Source of the DNA: Aquificaceae bacterium
GTDB taxonomy: Bacteria > Aquificota > Aquificia > Aquificales > Aquificaceae
Direction of reading: 5' to 3'
Assembly (NCBI GenBank): GCA_026982025.1
Contig: JALSHX010000251.1
Location: 1 to 10,363, forward strand
DNA length: 10,363 nucleotides
The translations under genes and the position numbers were made by a program. Position 1 is the stretch's first letter; each line of letters starts with the position of its first letter. Positions 1 to 7,172 of this stretch are shown here, piece after piece. A model generated the notes under the pieces. That model did not search any database. It was given only the letters and a program-made list of their open reading frames with translations, and had not been told where the DNA came from.

Positions 1-1625
1 AGCTTCATGTATCTCAAATGTAATACGGAGTGCGCGTCGGTAACCACTGCCAGAGTAACGCCTTTTTCGGTACATAGCCTTATCCATTCGGGAGACAGGT
101 CAACACGATATGTATTAATTTCAAGGGCTGTTCCCGTTTCAAGAGCCTGATCTATTATTCTGTGCATATCAAGAGGATAGCCCTCCCTCTGGCCCGGAGA
201 TTTTCCCGAGGGGTGACCTATAAGGTTAACAAAGGGATTTTCCATAGCTTTCAGGATTCTAAGGGTGTTGTCCTGATTGAATCTTGAGTGTATGGAAGCC
301 ACAACAAAGTCAAAGCCTTCCAGGAGAGAATCTGGAAGGTCAAGGGTGCCGTCTGGAAGAATGTCCACCTCACATCCCTTTAAGATGTAGAAACCCTGTG
401 GGTTGTAAATCTTGTTCAGGTTTTCAATTTCCTTCCACTGCTTTTCGTACCTTAAGGGGTCAAGTCCGTTTGCCTGCTTCTGGCTCCGGGAGTGATCTCC
501 GATTACAATGTACTGGTACCCCATTTCAAAACACGCCTTAACCATTTCCTCAAGGGTGGCGACACCGTCACTCCAGTTGGTGTGCATGTGAAAGTCGCCT
601 TTAATGTTCTTTAATTCAACGAGCCGGGGGATTTTCCATTCCCGGGCAAGCTCAATCTCACCCCAATTTTCCCTAATTTCTGGCGGTGGGCACTGCATTC
701 CTATGACTTTATAAACCTCTTCCTCCGTCCTACCCGCTATTTTTTCATCATCTTCCACCCTGAAAACTCCGTATTCATTGACCTTCAATCCCATTTCCTT
801 TGCTATGTCCCTTATCCTGACATTGTGCTCCTTTGATCCTGTAAAATACTGGAGTGCGGCGCCCCAGCTCATTGGTTCAACCGTCCTCAGGTCAACCTGT
901 CTTCCGTTTTTCAAAACCACGCTTGACTTAGTTTCCCCCTTGGCAATTATTCTTTCAACCTCATCCCAGCGGGTGAAGTGATCATGGACAGGACCCCAGT
1001 TCTGCTTTTGCGCACTCACAAGAATGTCAATGTCTCCGATCGTCTCCTTGACACGGCGAAGACTGCCCGCCACAGAAATATCTTCAATTGCACCGCACTC
1101 TTGCATGTACTCAATAAGTTCCTGTGCAATTGTGTATGCTTCAACGAGGGGTATCCGTTCCTTTGTACTTTTCCACAGCTCAAGACCTTTAAGGATGTTC
1201 TGAACCTTTTTGGGACCGAAGCCCGGGAGCATCTCAAGAGAACCGTCCCTTAAAACCCTGAAGAAGTCTTCCCTGCTCCTGACCTTGAGTTTGTCATATG
1301 CAAGCCTGAGGGTTTTGGGACCGATCCCCGGGACATCCATGAGGTCTATGAGGTCTTCGGGAACCTTCTTTCGTAGTTCTTCGTACTTTTTTATCTTTCC
1401 GGTTTTGAGGTACTCCTCAATTTTCTTTACCGTTGATTCCCCGATGCCTGGAATTTCGGCGAGCTTTCCGGACTTGTACAGTTCTTCAATATCCTCCGCT
1501 GTTTCGCCGATCAGGTCGGCAACCCTTCTGTAGGTGTTTATTCTGAACCTGCTGTCTCCGAGAAACTCAAGAATGTCAGCCATCCTTTCAAATATTTCTG
1601 ATATTTCCTTATTCTTCTTGTGCAT
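1..1625 (-). CDS. polX: DNA polymerase/3'-5' exonuclease PolX (family X polymerase + PHP domain), C-terminus cut by window edge
   Basis: This is a bacterial family X DNA polymerase, the gap-filling enzyme of base excision repair, fused to a PHP domain that in this family has metal-dependent 3'-5' exonuclease and AP-endonuclease-like activity. My minus-strand translation gives 541 uninterrupted codons. Three helix-hairpin-helix motifs are visible (IPGIG ~58-62, VPGIG ~98-102, LPGFG ~133-137). The palm follows with GSLRR (187-191), D198 and D200 of GDIDIL, and the third Asp D245 of VDLR, then the thumb motif YFTGSKEHN (260-268). The PHP metal ligands are present: HMHTNWSDG (H346, H348), GDHS (H378), E419, H446, H471 and TDAH (D530, H532). 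The family is usually about 570-580 aa, so roughly 30 residues lie beyond base 1. ATG at 1625 is chosen because MHKKNKEISEIFERMADILE aligns with the family N-terminus and an in-frame stop lies just upstream. No Shine-Dalgarno precedes it. It is divergent from lpd. Confidence 0.96.
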   Translation of the reverse strand, partial: MHKKNKEISEIFERMADILEFLGDSRFRINTYRRVADLIGETAEDIEELYKSGKLAEIPGIGESTVKKIEEYLKTGKIKKYEELRKKVPEDLIDLMDVPGIGPKTLRLAYDKLKVRSREDFFRVLRDGSLEMLPGFGPKKVQNILKGLELWKSTKERIPLVEAYTIAQELIEYMQECGAIEDISVAGSLRRVKETIGDIDILVSAQKQNWGPVHDHFTRWDEVERIIAKGETKSSVVLKNGRQVDLRTVEPMSWGAALQYFTGSKEHNVRIRDIAKEMGLKVNEYGVFRVEDDEKIAGRTEEEVYKVIGMQCPPPEIRENWGEIELAREWKIPRLVELKNIKGDFHMHTNWSDGVATLEEMVKACFEMGYQYIVIGDHSRSQKQANGLDPLRYEKQWKEIENLNKIYNPQGFYILKGCEVDILPDGTLDLPDSLLEGFDFVVASIHSRFNQDNTLRILKAMENPFVNLIGHPSGKSPGQREGYPLDMHRIIDQALETGTALEINTYRVDLSPEWIRLCTEKGVTLAVVTDAHSVLHLRYMK

Positions 1626-1686
1626 TACACTATTAAAATTAGCTACAATCTCTTAGCCCATCAACGAATATAGGCGGAGGTTTTAA
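1626..1686. promoter_or_regulatory. Divergent polX/lpd intergenic region with candidate promoters
   Basis: This 61-base gap must carry promoters for both divergent genes. On the plus strand, TACAAT (1644-1649, 5/6 to the sigma-70 -10) would give lpd a leader of about 30 bases that includes the Shine-Dalgarno GGAGG at 1676-1680, 6 bases before the ATG. I see no convincing -35 for it. On the minus strand, TTTAAT (1637-1632) lies 6 bases before the polX ATG, with only a poor -35, and would imply a leaderless or very short leader. This agrees with the missing Shine-Dalgarno for polX. The promoter positions are inferred by eye only. Confidence 0.35.
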
Positions 1687-3087
1687 ATGGCTATGGATGC
1701 TGACCTTGTCATCATAGGAGCCGGAAGCGGTGGATACGAGGCGGGTTTATACGCATACAGAAGGGGTCTAAAAACGGTTCTCGTTGAACTTTCTCCTGAA
1801 ACGGTAGGCGGAAACTGTCTTAATAAGGGGTGCATACCCTCAAAGTACATGAGATACGGTGCCCACCTTATTGAGCGGTTCGGAATTATGGAAAGGTGGG
1901 GAATAGAGGCTCAAAAGCCATCAATAAACTACGAAGCACTTAAAAGGGGAAGGGATAATGTTGTTGTATCAATAAGAGAAAACTTTAAGAAGTTCGCCGG
2001 CCAGATTAACCTGCCGATTATTTACGGCAGGGGGGTAATCAGGGATAAAAACACGGTATATATAGAGGGTGCGGACGAGATTATAAAAACAAAGTTTATT
2101 CTCCTCTCCACAGGTTCAAAGCCCTCTCCAGCAGGAAATCTGATTCCCGACGGCAGGTATATCCTTGATACGGACCAGATATGGGATATTGAACAATTAC
2201 CCAAGACAATTCTCATTGTCGGCGGGGGAGCGGTGGGAGTTGAGTTTGCCTATATTTTTAGAGCTTACGGTGCAGAGGTTACCCTCGTTGAGGTTAAAAG
2301 AAGGATTCTCCCCGTTGATGACATCCCCGAGGACTCTGCAAGGTATCTTGGAAGAAAGTTAAAAAGTCTGGGAGTTGACATAAGGACCAAAACGACTGTT
2401 GAGAGCTGGGAAAAGACGCCTTCCGGCGTGAGGGTCCTTCTCTCAGATGGGGAACAGCTTGAGGCTGATTTTATTCTCCTCGCCGCGGGAAGGACTCCAA
2501 ACACCGAAGCAATAGGCCTTGAAGAGGTGGGGGTTGAAACTGACGCAAGGGGCTTTGTCAGGGTTGATGAATTTTCCAGAACAACTGTTGACAACATATA
2601 CGCCTGCGGAGACATAACCTCACCCCTGATGCTTGCACACAAATCAATGTACGAGGGCAAGATTGCTGTTAATCATATGATGGGGGACGAGTCATGGAAA
2701 AGGGACGAGAGAATAATCCCCAAGATTATTTACTCCGCCTTTGAAGTTGCAAGTGTCGGTTTGACCGAAGACGAGGCTGAGGACGAAGGATATGAAGTAA
2801 AGGTGGGCGTCACCTCTTTTGTCCCCAATCCTAAGGCGATGGACGACGGTGAAAATGAGGGCTTTGTGAGAATTGTTGCGGACGAGGAGACGGGTAAAAT
2901 TCTGGGCTGTCACATTGTGGGTCCAATGGCAGGAGAGCTCATCCATCAGGCTGTCCACATGATAAGGGCAGACCTGGACGTTGAGTTTGCATCCAAAGCC
3001 ATGTACTCCCACCCTTCTCTCTCGGAAGCCCTCGGTCAGAGCGCCTCAGAAATTTTTTACGGTCCAATAAGCTGGACTAAAACCTGA
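1687..3087 (+). CDS. lpdA: Dihydrolipoamide dehydrogenase (E3; pyridine nucleotide-disulfide oxidoreductase class I)
   Basis: This 466-aa FAD flavoprotein reoxidises protein-bound dihydrolipoamide with NAD+. It serves 2-oxoacid dehydrogenase or glycine cleavage complexes, or other lipoate-binding proteins. Visible elements are the FAD Rossmann motif GAGSGGYEAG (11-20), the redox disulfide C44/C49 in GGNCLNKGCIPSK, and the second Rossmann motif GGGAVGVE (179-186). E202 at the end of the following strand favours NAD over NADP. The second FAD contact is YACGDITSP, and the dimer-interface catalytic pair is H442/E447 in HPSLSEAL. These support E3 over glutathione or mercuric reductase: there is no N-terminal HMA domain and no terminal Cys pair. 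The length is normal. GGAGG, 6 bases upstream, supports the ATG at 1687 over the second ATG at codon 3. No E1, E2 or glycine-cleavage gene is adjacent, so the physiological partner cannot be told from the window. The 3' end overlaps the convergent downstream gene by 11 bases. Confidence 0.93.
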   Translation: MAMDADLVIIGAGSGGYEAGLYAYRRGLKTVLVELSPETVGGNCLNKGCIPSKYMRYGAHLIERFGIMERWGIEAQKPSINYEALKRGRDNVVVSIRENFKKFAGQINLPIIYGRGVIRDKNTVYIEGADEIIKTKFILLSTGSKPSPAGNLIPDGRYILDTDQIWDIEQLPKTILIVGGGAVGVEFAYIFRAYGAEVTLVEVKRRILPVDDIPEDSARYLGRKLKSLGVDIRTKTTVESWEKTPSGVRVLLSDGEQLEADFILLAAGRTPNTEAIGLEEVGVETDARGFVRVDEFSRTTVDNIYACGDITSPLMLAHKSMYEGKIAVNHMMGDESWKRDERIIPKIIYSAFEVASVGLTEDEAEDEGYEVKVGVTSFVPNPKAMDDGENEGFVRIVADEETGKILGCHIVGPMAGELIHQAVHMIRADLDVEFASKAMYSHPSLSEALGQSASEIFYGPISWTKT

Positions 3088-3892
3088 CCTCGCAGGTCTG
3101 GTCGTATTCAATCAGCTCTTTAATGGAGGGTTTTTCTCCGCAAAGGGGACACTGAGGATCTTTTCTGAGTTTGACCTTCCTGAAGTCCATGGAAAGGGCA
3201 TCCATGATTAGGAGTTTGCCGACGAGACTTTCTCCTATGCCGAGAATTACCTTTATTGCCTCCGTTGCCTGAATGCATCCCATTATTCCCCCGATTGACC
3301 CGAGAATACCCGCTTCCTGACATGAAGGGACCAGACCGGGGGGTGGGGGTTCCGGGAAGAGGCATCTGTAGCACGGGGAATTTTTTTTATCTCTGAAGTC
3401 AAAGACGGTGCATTGACCTTCAAATCTTAGCATCGCTGCTGAGACGAGTGGTTTGCCCGCAAAGTAGCAGGCGTCGTTTATCAAAAACCTCGTGGGAAAG
3501 TTGTCGGTCCCGTCAAGAATAACATCGTAATCCTTGATAAGTTCCATAATGTTGTCCTTATTCACCATCTCGTTGTGGGTGATTATTTGCACATCCGGGT
3601 TCAAGGATGTCAGGGTTTTCTTTGCTGATTCCACCTTGGGTGTTCCCACCCTGTCGGTAGTGTGAAGTATTTGCCTCTGGAGGTTGGAAAAGTCAACATT
3701 GTCATAATCAACTATGCCCACCTTGCCGACGCCGGCAGCAACGAGATAATACAGGGCGGGGGATCCGAGTCCTCCAGCGCCGATTACCAGTACGCTTGAA
3801 GAAAGTAGCTTCTCCTGACCCTTACCGCCCACTTCGGGCAAAATTATGTGCCTTGCGTACCTCTTGATCTGTTCTTCAGTGAACTGAAACAT
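3077..3892 (-). CDS. HesA/MoeB/ThiF family E1-like adenylyltransferase
   Basis: Members of this family adenylate the C-terminal glycine of a ubiquitin-fold sulfur carrier (MoaD for molybdopterin, ThiS for thiamine, or CysO-like proteins) in the cytoplasm. Numbered from ATG 3892 (271 aa), the visible elements are the nucleotide-binding loop GAGGLGSPA (38-46), the conserved NLQRQ (70-74) with Arg72, K86 in the PKVESA segment, and the ATP/Mg Asp in DGTDN (D130). The structural zinc site is C174/C177 (CYRC) and C248/C251 (CPLC). C191 in SCQEAG sits where some family members have a catalytic Cys. There is no rhodanese domain, unlike MoeB/MOCS3 fusions. No carrier protein is encoded nearby, so MoeB and ThiF roles cannot be separated. 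The start is uncertain. Family alignment favours ATG 3892 (MFQFTEEQIKRYARHI), which has no Shine-Dalgarno. GTG 3919 adds nine residues and has AAGGTGG about 6 bases upstream. It is the last gene of the minus-strand run. Confidence 0.93.
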   Translation of the reverse strand: MFQFTEEQIKRYARHIILPEVGGKGQEKLLSSSVLVIGAGGLGSPALYYLVAAGVGKVGIVDYDNVDFSNLQRQILHTTDRVGTPKVESAKKTLTSLNPDVQIITHNEMVNKDNIMELIKDYDVILDGTDNFPTRFLINDACYFAGKPLVSAAMLRFEGQCTVFDFRDKKNSPCYRCLFPEPPPPGLVPSCQEAGILGSIGGIMGCIQATEAIKVILGIGESLVGKLLIMDALSMDFRKVKLRKDPQCPLCGEKPSIKELIEYDQTCEVRF

Positions 3893-3931
3893 GACTATAA
3901 AATATAACACCGGGCACACGTTTATCCACCT

Positions 3932-4681
3932 TCACATTTTTCTCTTCAGAACCTTTAATGTTCTGAGAAGTTTGCGATCCCCTCTTACGGATGTGAGGTA
4001 AACTTTTGCGCTTCCGATGTTAAACTTGATTTCAAACCTTACCGGAATCAGACTGACCCTATCAATCCATATTAGCCACTTTCCCCTCGGTTTGAGCGTT
4101 CCTTTAGTTTCAATTTCGGGAATCAGAACTACCTTCCAGGTGCTGTATTCAATTCCATTAACTTTGATCACTTCCTCACCCGTTGTCCTATAAGAGATAT
4201 TTTGTATCTTCTCATCGTAGAAAAGCTGAATATAACCACCTCTTGTGTTGGGTGTATCAAGGTAGAGCGCAAGTGAGGCGGAGAAGGGATCATAGAGAAA
4301 GACAGAAGACTCATAAAATCCCCTCTTTATTTCTTCCCTTTCCTCGTCATCATTAAAGAGAATAATGCTGTAATCAACTCCCTTCCGGTTAAAGTGATAG
4401 TAGTGGTCCCTTTCGTATTCACCCTCCCTCTGGAAGAGCTCAAAGTAAACAGGCTTAAACCCTTCAAGCTCAGATTTGCCCCAGTTGTGAACCCTGTGAA
4501 CTATTTTCCCGATGACTATGGTTTTGACCCACGAGCTTATAGTGAGCTTTTCCCCTTCCTGCTTGTATGCAACACAGCTTTCTGCAACGGGAAGGAAGAG
4601 TACAAAAACCCTGTAGCATGTTTCCAGACTGCCTGAATATGACATTAAAGGTATAAAGACAAGGAGGAGAAGGGACCTCAT
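3932..4681 (-). CDS. DUF3108 domain-containing secreted protein
   Basis: This 249-aa protein has no known biochemical function. The N-terminus has a short basic start and a hydrophobic core (MRSLLLLVFIPLMSYSGS), consistent with a Sec signal peptide and a periplasmic location. No lipobox Cys is evident at a cleavage site. The mature part is beta-rich and resembles DUF3108 proteins: a YDPFSASLALY segment (family pattern YDPlsalyylR), a GEEVIKVNGIEYSTWKV region, and a C-terminal WLIWIDRVSLIPVRFEIKF block followed by the terminal LTSVRG strand. Two cysteines, C22 and C36, lie just after the signal region and could form a disulfide. The last ten or so residues are strongly basic. Its ATG overlaps the pilB stop by 4 bases (ATGA) and there is no Shine-Dalgarno, so translation is probably coupled to pilB. 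That makes an envelope role connected with the pilus/secretion machinery conceivable but unproven. The DUF3108 assignment is from recalled motifs. Confidence 0.75.
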   Translation of the reverse strand: MRSLLLLVFIPLMSYSGSLETCYRVFVLFLPVAESCVAYKQEGEKLTISSWVKTIVIGKIVHRVHNWGKSELEGFKPVYFELFQREGEYERDHYYHFNRKGVDYSIILFNDDEEREEIKRGFYESSVFLYDPFSASLALYLDTPNTRGGYIQLFYDEKIQNISYRTTGEEVIKVNGIEYSTWKVVLIPEIETKGTLKPRGKWLIWIDRVSLIPVRFEIKFNIGSAKVYLTSVRGDRKLLRTLKVLKRKM

Positions 4682-6375
4682 TGCATGAGGACCCGGTTGA
4701 CTTCCTCAAGGGAGGTTATTCCTTTTTTAACCTTAAGCAGTCCCGAGCCAAAGAGGGTCCTCATTCCGTTTTTCTTTGCAACCTCGCGGATCTCATCGGC
4801 CGTGGCACCCCTTATAATTAATTTTCTGAGCTCATCATCTATTTCCATAATCTCGTGAACTGCAGTCCTCCCCTTATATCCGGTGAAGTTGCACACCTCA
4901 CACCCTTTTTCGCTGGCTTTGAATATGGTAAGGTCCTCCGATGTGTCTTTGATGAGCCCCATTCTTACCATTGCCTCTTTGGGAATGTCATGGGGTCTTT
5001 TGCAGTTATTGCAAAGTCTTCTTACAAGTCTCTGGGCAACAACGAGGACTAAGGATGATCCGACGAGGAACGGTTCAATTCCCATGTCCGTTAATCTTGA
5101 AATAGTGGTGGGAGCGTCGTTTGTGTGCAGGGTGGAAAAGACAAGGTGACCGGTCAGTGATGCCCTTATGGCTATGTCTCCCGTTTCCTGGTCCCTGATC
5201 TCACCCACGAGTATGATGTCCGGGTCCTGCCTGAGAAATGCCCTCAGAACATTGGAAAAGGTCAGTCCGATTCTTTCGTTGACCTGAACCTGATTTATCC
5301 CCGCAATCGCAACCTCAACGGGATCCTCCGCGGTCATTATATTCACGTCCGGCTGGTTTCTCTCCATAAGGGCGGAGTAAAGGGTTGTTGTTTTACCGGA
5401 CCCGGTGGGTCCCGTTACGAGGATCATTCCCCACGGCTTCCAGATGGCGTTTCTGAACTTTTCAAGGTCGTCTTCTTCAAAGCCGAGGTCTTCAAGCTTA
5501 ACATTCAGGTACTTTTCCGCCTCCTGAATCCTCATGACCACCTTTTCGCCGTAAACGGTGGGTACCGTTGAAACTCTGAGGTCTATCTTTTTCCCCTCAA
5601 TTTTTATTCTTATCCTTCCGTCCTGAGGCTTTCTCTTTTCCGCTATGTCAAGGTTTGACATGATCTTGTATCTCGCCACGAGGCTGTCTTTTATGTTTAT
5701 TGGTAGCTGATGGTAAATCTTTAGAACGCCGTCAACCCTGTACCTGACTATTACTTTCTTCTCAAAGGGCTCAACATGAATGTCCGATGCGCCCATACTG
5801 ACGGATTCATAGATAAGACCGTTTGCGAGTTTAACGATGGGAGCGTCTTCCGATGCGTGCATGAGCTGGTCAATTGTGGGTTCTTCCTCTTCCTTTTCAA
5901 TCTCAACATTAGCATCCTGAATTTGATTGAGCACATCTCCCAGCTTGGGAAATTGCTTTTCAAGAACCTTTTCAATTGTTGATAGAGGTGCAAAATAGGG
6001 CTTGATAGCGGTCGCTTTTGTGTGAAATCTCAGTTCGTTTATAAGGCTCTGATTGAGGGGGTTCAGCATAAGGACATGGAGATTCCCCTTTTCGTATTTA
6101 ACGGGAACGATCTTGTACTTTCTCAGGAACTCCTGAGGCAAAGAGTTGAGAATGTGGGAAGGGATATCAATGTTTTCAACGCTCCCCTTCCACAGCTTTT
6201 GGGGCAGTATATTCTGGAAAAAGGCTTGAATGTCCTTTTCCGATAAAATTCCAAGCCTCAGAAGGGTCTGGAATATGTCCTCATCGTCTCTTGCTTCTGC
6301 AACCGCCCTCTTGGCATCCTCTTCCTTCAAAAACCCTGCCTTAATTAGAAGATTAATTATCCTCTCATGTTCCAT
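4678..6375 (-). CDS. pilB: Type IV pilus / type II secretion assembly ATPase (PilB/GspE family)
   Basis: This 565-aa cytoplasmic hexameric ATPase powers pilus extension or pseudopilus assembly. The N-terminal ~150 residues form a T2SSE_N/MshEN-type domain, including TLLRLGILSEKDIQAFF (37-53). An acidic linker (~154-167) follows, then the N2 subdomain with ASDIHVEP (197-203). The ATPase core shows Walker A GPTGSGKTT (322-330), the Asp box with E350/D351 (TAEDPVE), Walker B DIILVGEIRD (386-395), and the His box HLVFSTLH (410-417). The zinc-binding tetracysteine is C455/C458 and C492/C495. That zinc module marks assembly ATPases (PilB/GspE) rather than the retraction ATPase PilT, which is also much shorter. 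PilB and GspE cannot be separated reliably here because no pilin, PilC/GspF or secretin gene is in the window. AAGGGGAG, a few bases upstream, supports ATG 6375. The start overlaps panB by 11 bases and the stop overlaps the DUF3108 start by 4. Confidence 0.96.
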   Translation of the reverse strand: MEHERIINLLIKAGFLKEEDAKRAVAEARDDEDIFQTLLRLGILSEKDIQAFFQNILPQKLWKGSVENIDIPSHILNSLPQEFLRKYKIVPVKYEKGNLHVLMLNPLNQSLINELRFHTKATAIKPYFAPLSTIEKVLEKQFPKLGDVLNQIQDANVEIEKEEEEPTIDQLMHASEDAPIVKLANGLIYESVSMGASDIHVEPFEKKVIVRYRVDGVLKIYHQLPINIKDSLVARYKIMSNLDIAEKRKPQDGRIRIKIEGKKIDLRVSTVPTVYGEKVVMRIQEAEKYLNVKLEDLGFEEDDLEKFRNAIWKPWGMILVTGPTGSGKTTTLYSALMERNQPDVNIMTAEDPVEVAIAGINQVQVNERIGLTFSNVLRAFLRQDPDIILVGEIRDQETGDIAIRASLTGHLVFSTLHTNDAPTTISRLTDMGIEPFLVGSSLVLVVAQRLVRRLCNNCKRPHDIPKEAMVRMGLIKDTSEDLTIFKASEKGCEVCNFTGYKGRTAVHEIMEIDDELRKLIIRGATADEIREVAKKNGMRTLFGSGLLKVKKGITSLEEVNRVLMQ

Positions 6376-7168
6376 AGCTCTCCCCTTCCGTAGGGAAATC
6401 TCCCCTCTCTACATCCAATTTAAACATTTTAAGAGCATCCTTAAATATTTTAGCTCCTTCGGCATATCTTCTAACAAATTTAGGTTTTGCGTAATCAACA
6501 AGCCCGACAAGGTCATGGAAGACGAGAACCTGTCCGTCGCAGAATTTTCCCGCACCGATTCCGATGGTTATTGCCGACGAGCTTTCGGTAATTTCTTTTG
6601 CGATTCTCCACGGAACGCTCTCAAGCACAATCATAAACGCTCCCGCATCTTCAAGAACCTTGAAGTCCCTTTTCAGCTTTTCCGCCTCTTCCTCTTCCTT
6701 TCCGACAACCTTCGGACCCCCGAATCTGTGATGGGACTGGGGGAGGTACCCCACATGACCGACAACGGGTATCCCGTAACCTACGAGCTTATGGACGAGA
6801 TCAGCAACCACCTCGCCTCCTTCAAGCTTAACTGCCTGAGCTCCGGTTTCCTTAAGAACCCTACCGCAGTTTCTGATTCCCTCTTCAAGGGAAGGCTGAT
6901 AGCTCATAAATGGCATGTCCACTATTAAAAAACGCGTGGGTGCTCCCTTTCTGACAGCCTTTGTGTGGTAAATGATCTCGTCAAGGGTGACGGGGAGTGT
7001 TGTGTCGTTTCCTTGAAAGACCATACCCAGAGAATCACCAACGAGAAGGCAGTCAATTCCCGTCTCCTCACAGTATTTTGCAGACAGAAAATCATAAGTG
7101 GAGATCATTGTTATTTTTTTGCCCTCCCTCTTTTTTCGCTTCAGAGTTCTTACCGTGACCTGTTCCAT
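6365..7168 (-). CDS. panB: 3-methyl-2-oxobutanoate hydroxymethyltransferase (ketopantoate hydroxymethyltransferase)
   Basis: PanB transfers the hydroxymethyl group of 5,10-methylenetetrahydrofolate to 2-oxoisovalerate, giving ketopantoate. This is the first committed step of pantothenate and coenzyme A synthesis. The 267-aa protein is a normal-length TIM barrel with all hallmark segments. These are STYD (23-26), VGDSLGMV (43-50) with metal ligand D45, VDMPF with D84, VKLEGG with K114 and metal ligand E116, the GHVGYLPQS segment (137-145), and LESVP with E183 at the position of the proposed catalytic base. GIGAG follows in the 3' half. The start codon lies 4 bases after the preceding gene's stop with no clear Shine-Dalgarno, which suggests re-initiation by terminating ribosomes. 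The 3' end overlaps pilB by 11 bases. No panC, panD or panE is in the window, so the rest of the pathway is encoded elsewhere. Confidence 0.97.
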   Translation of the reverse strand: MEQVTVRTLKRKKREGKKITMISTYDFLSAKYCEETGIDCLLVGDSLGMVFQGNDTTLPVTLDEIIYHTKAVRKGAPTRFLIVDMPFMSYQPSLEEGIRNCGRVLKETGAQAVKLEGGEVVADLVHKLVGYGIPVVGHVGYLPQSHHRFGGPKVVGKEEEEAEKLKRDFKVLEDAGAFMIVLESVPWRIAKEITESSSAITIGIGAGKFCDGQVLVFHDLVGLVDYAKPKFVRRYAEGAKIFKDALKMFKLDVERGDFPTEGESYGT

Positions 7169-7172
7169 AAAT

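Noticed and set aside
284..1533. Several plus-strand open frames of 67-107 codons and one minus-strand frame at 1016-1237.
   Set aside because: They overlap polX, whose complete set of polymerase and PHP motifs in a single minus frame accounts for this DNA.
2022..3012. Minus-strand open frames of 64-131 codons (2022-2216, 2265-2660, 2692-3012).
   Set aside because: These are antisense shadows inside lpd, which has all its catalytic motifs in the plus frame.
3086..3098. Small inverted repeat GACCT-CGC-AGGTC at the convergent gene ends, as a possible bidirectional terminator.
   Set aside because: The stem is only 5 bp, is bordered by a mismatch and lacks a T-run on either strand.
3335..3362. 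A G-rich stretch on the plus strand that might form a G-quadruplex.
   Set aside because: Only three separated runs of three or more G are present, and the sequence is explained by a Pro-rich PEPPPPG coding segment of the E1-like gene.
6230..6928. A 232-codon plus-strand open frame across the pilB/panB junction.
   Set aside because: It is antisense to two strongly supported genes, has low-complexity Ser/Phe-rich composition and no recognisable domain.
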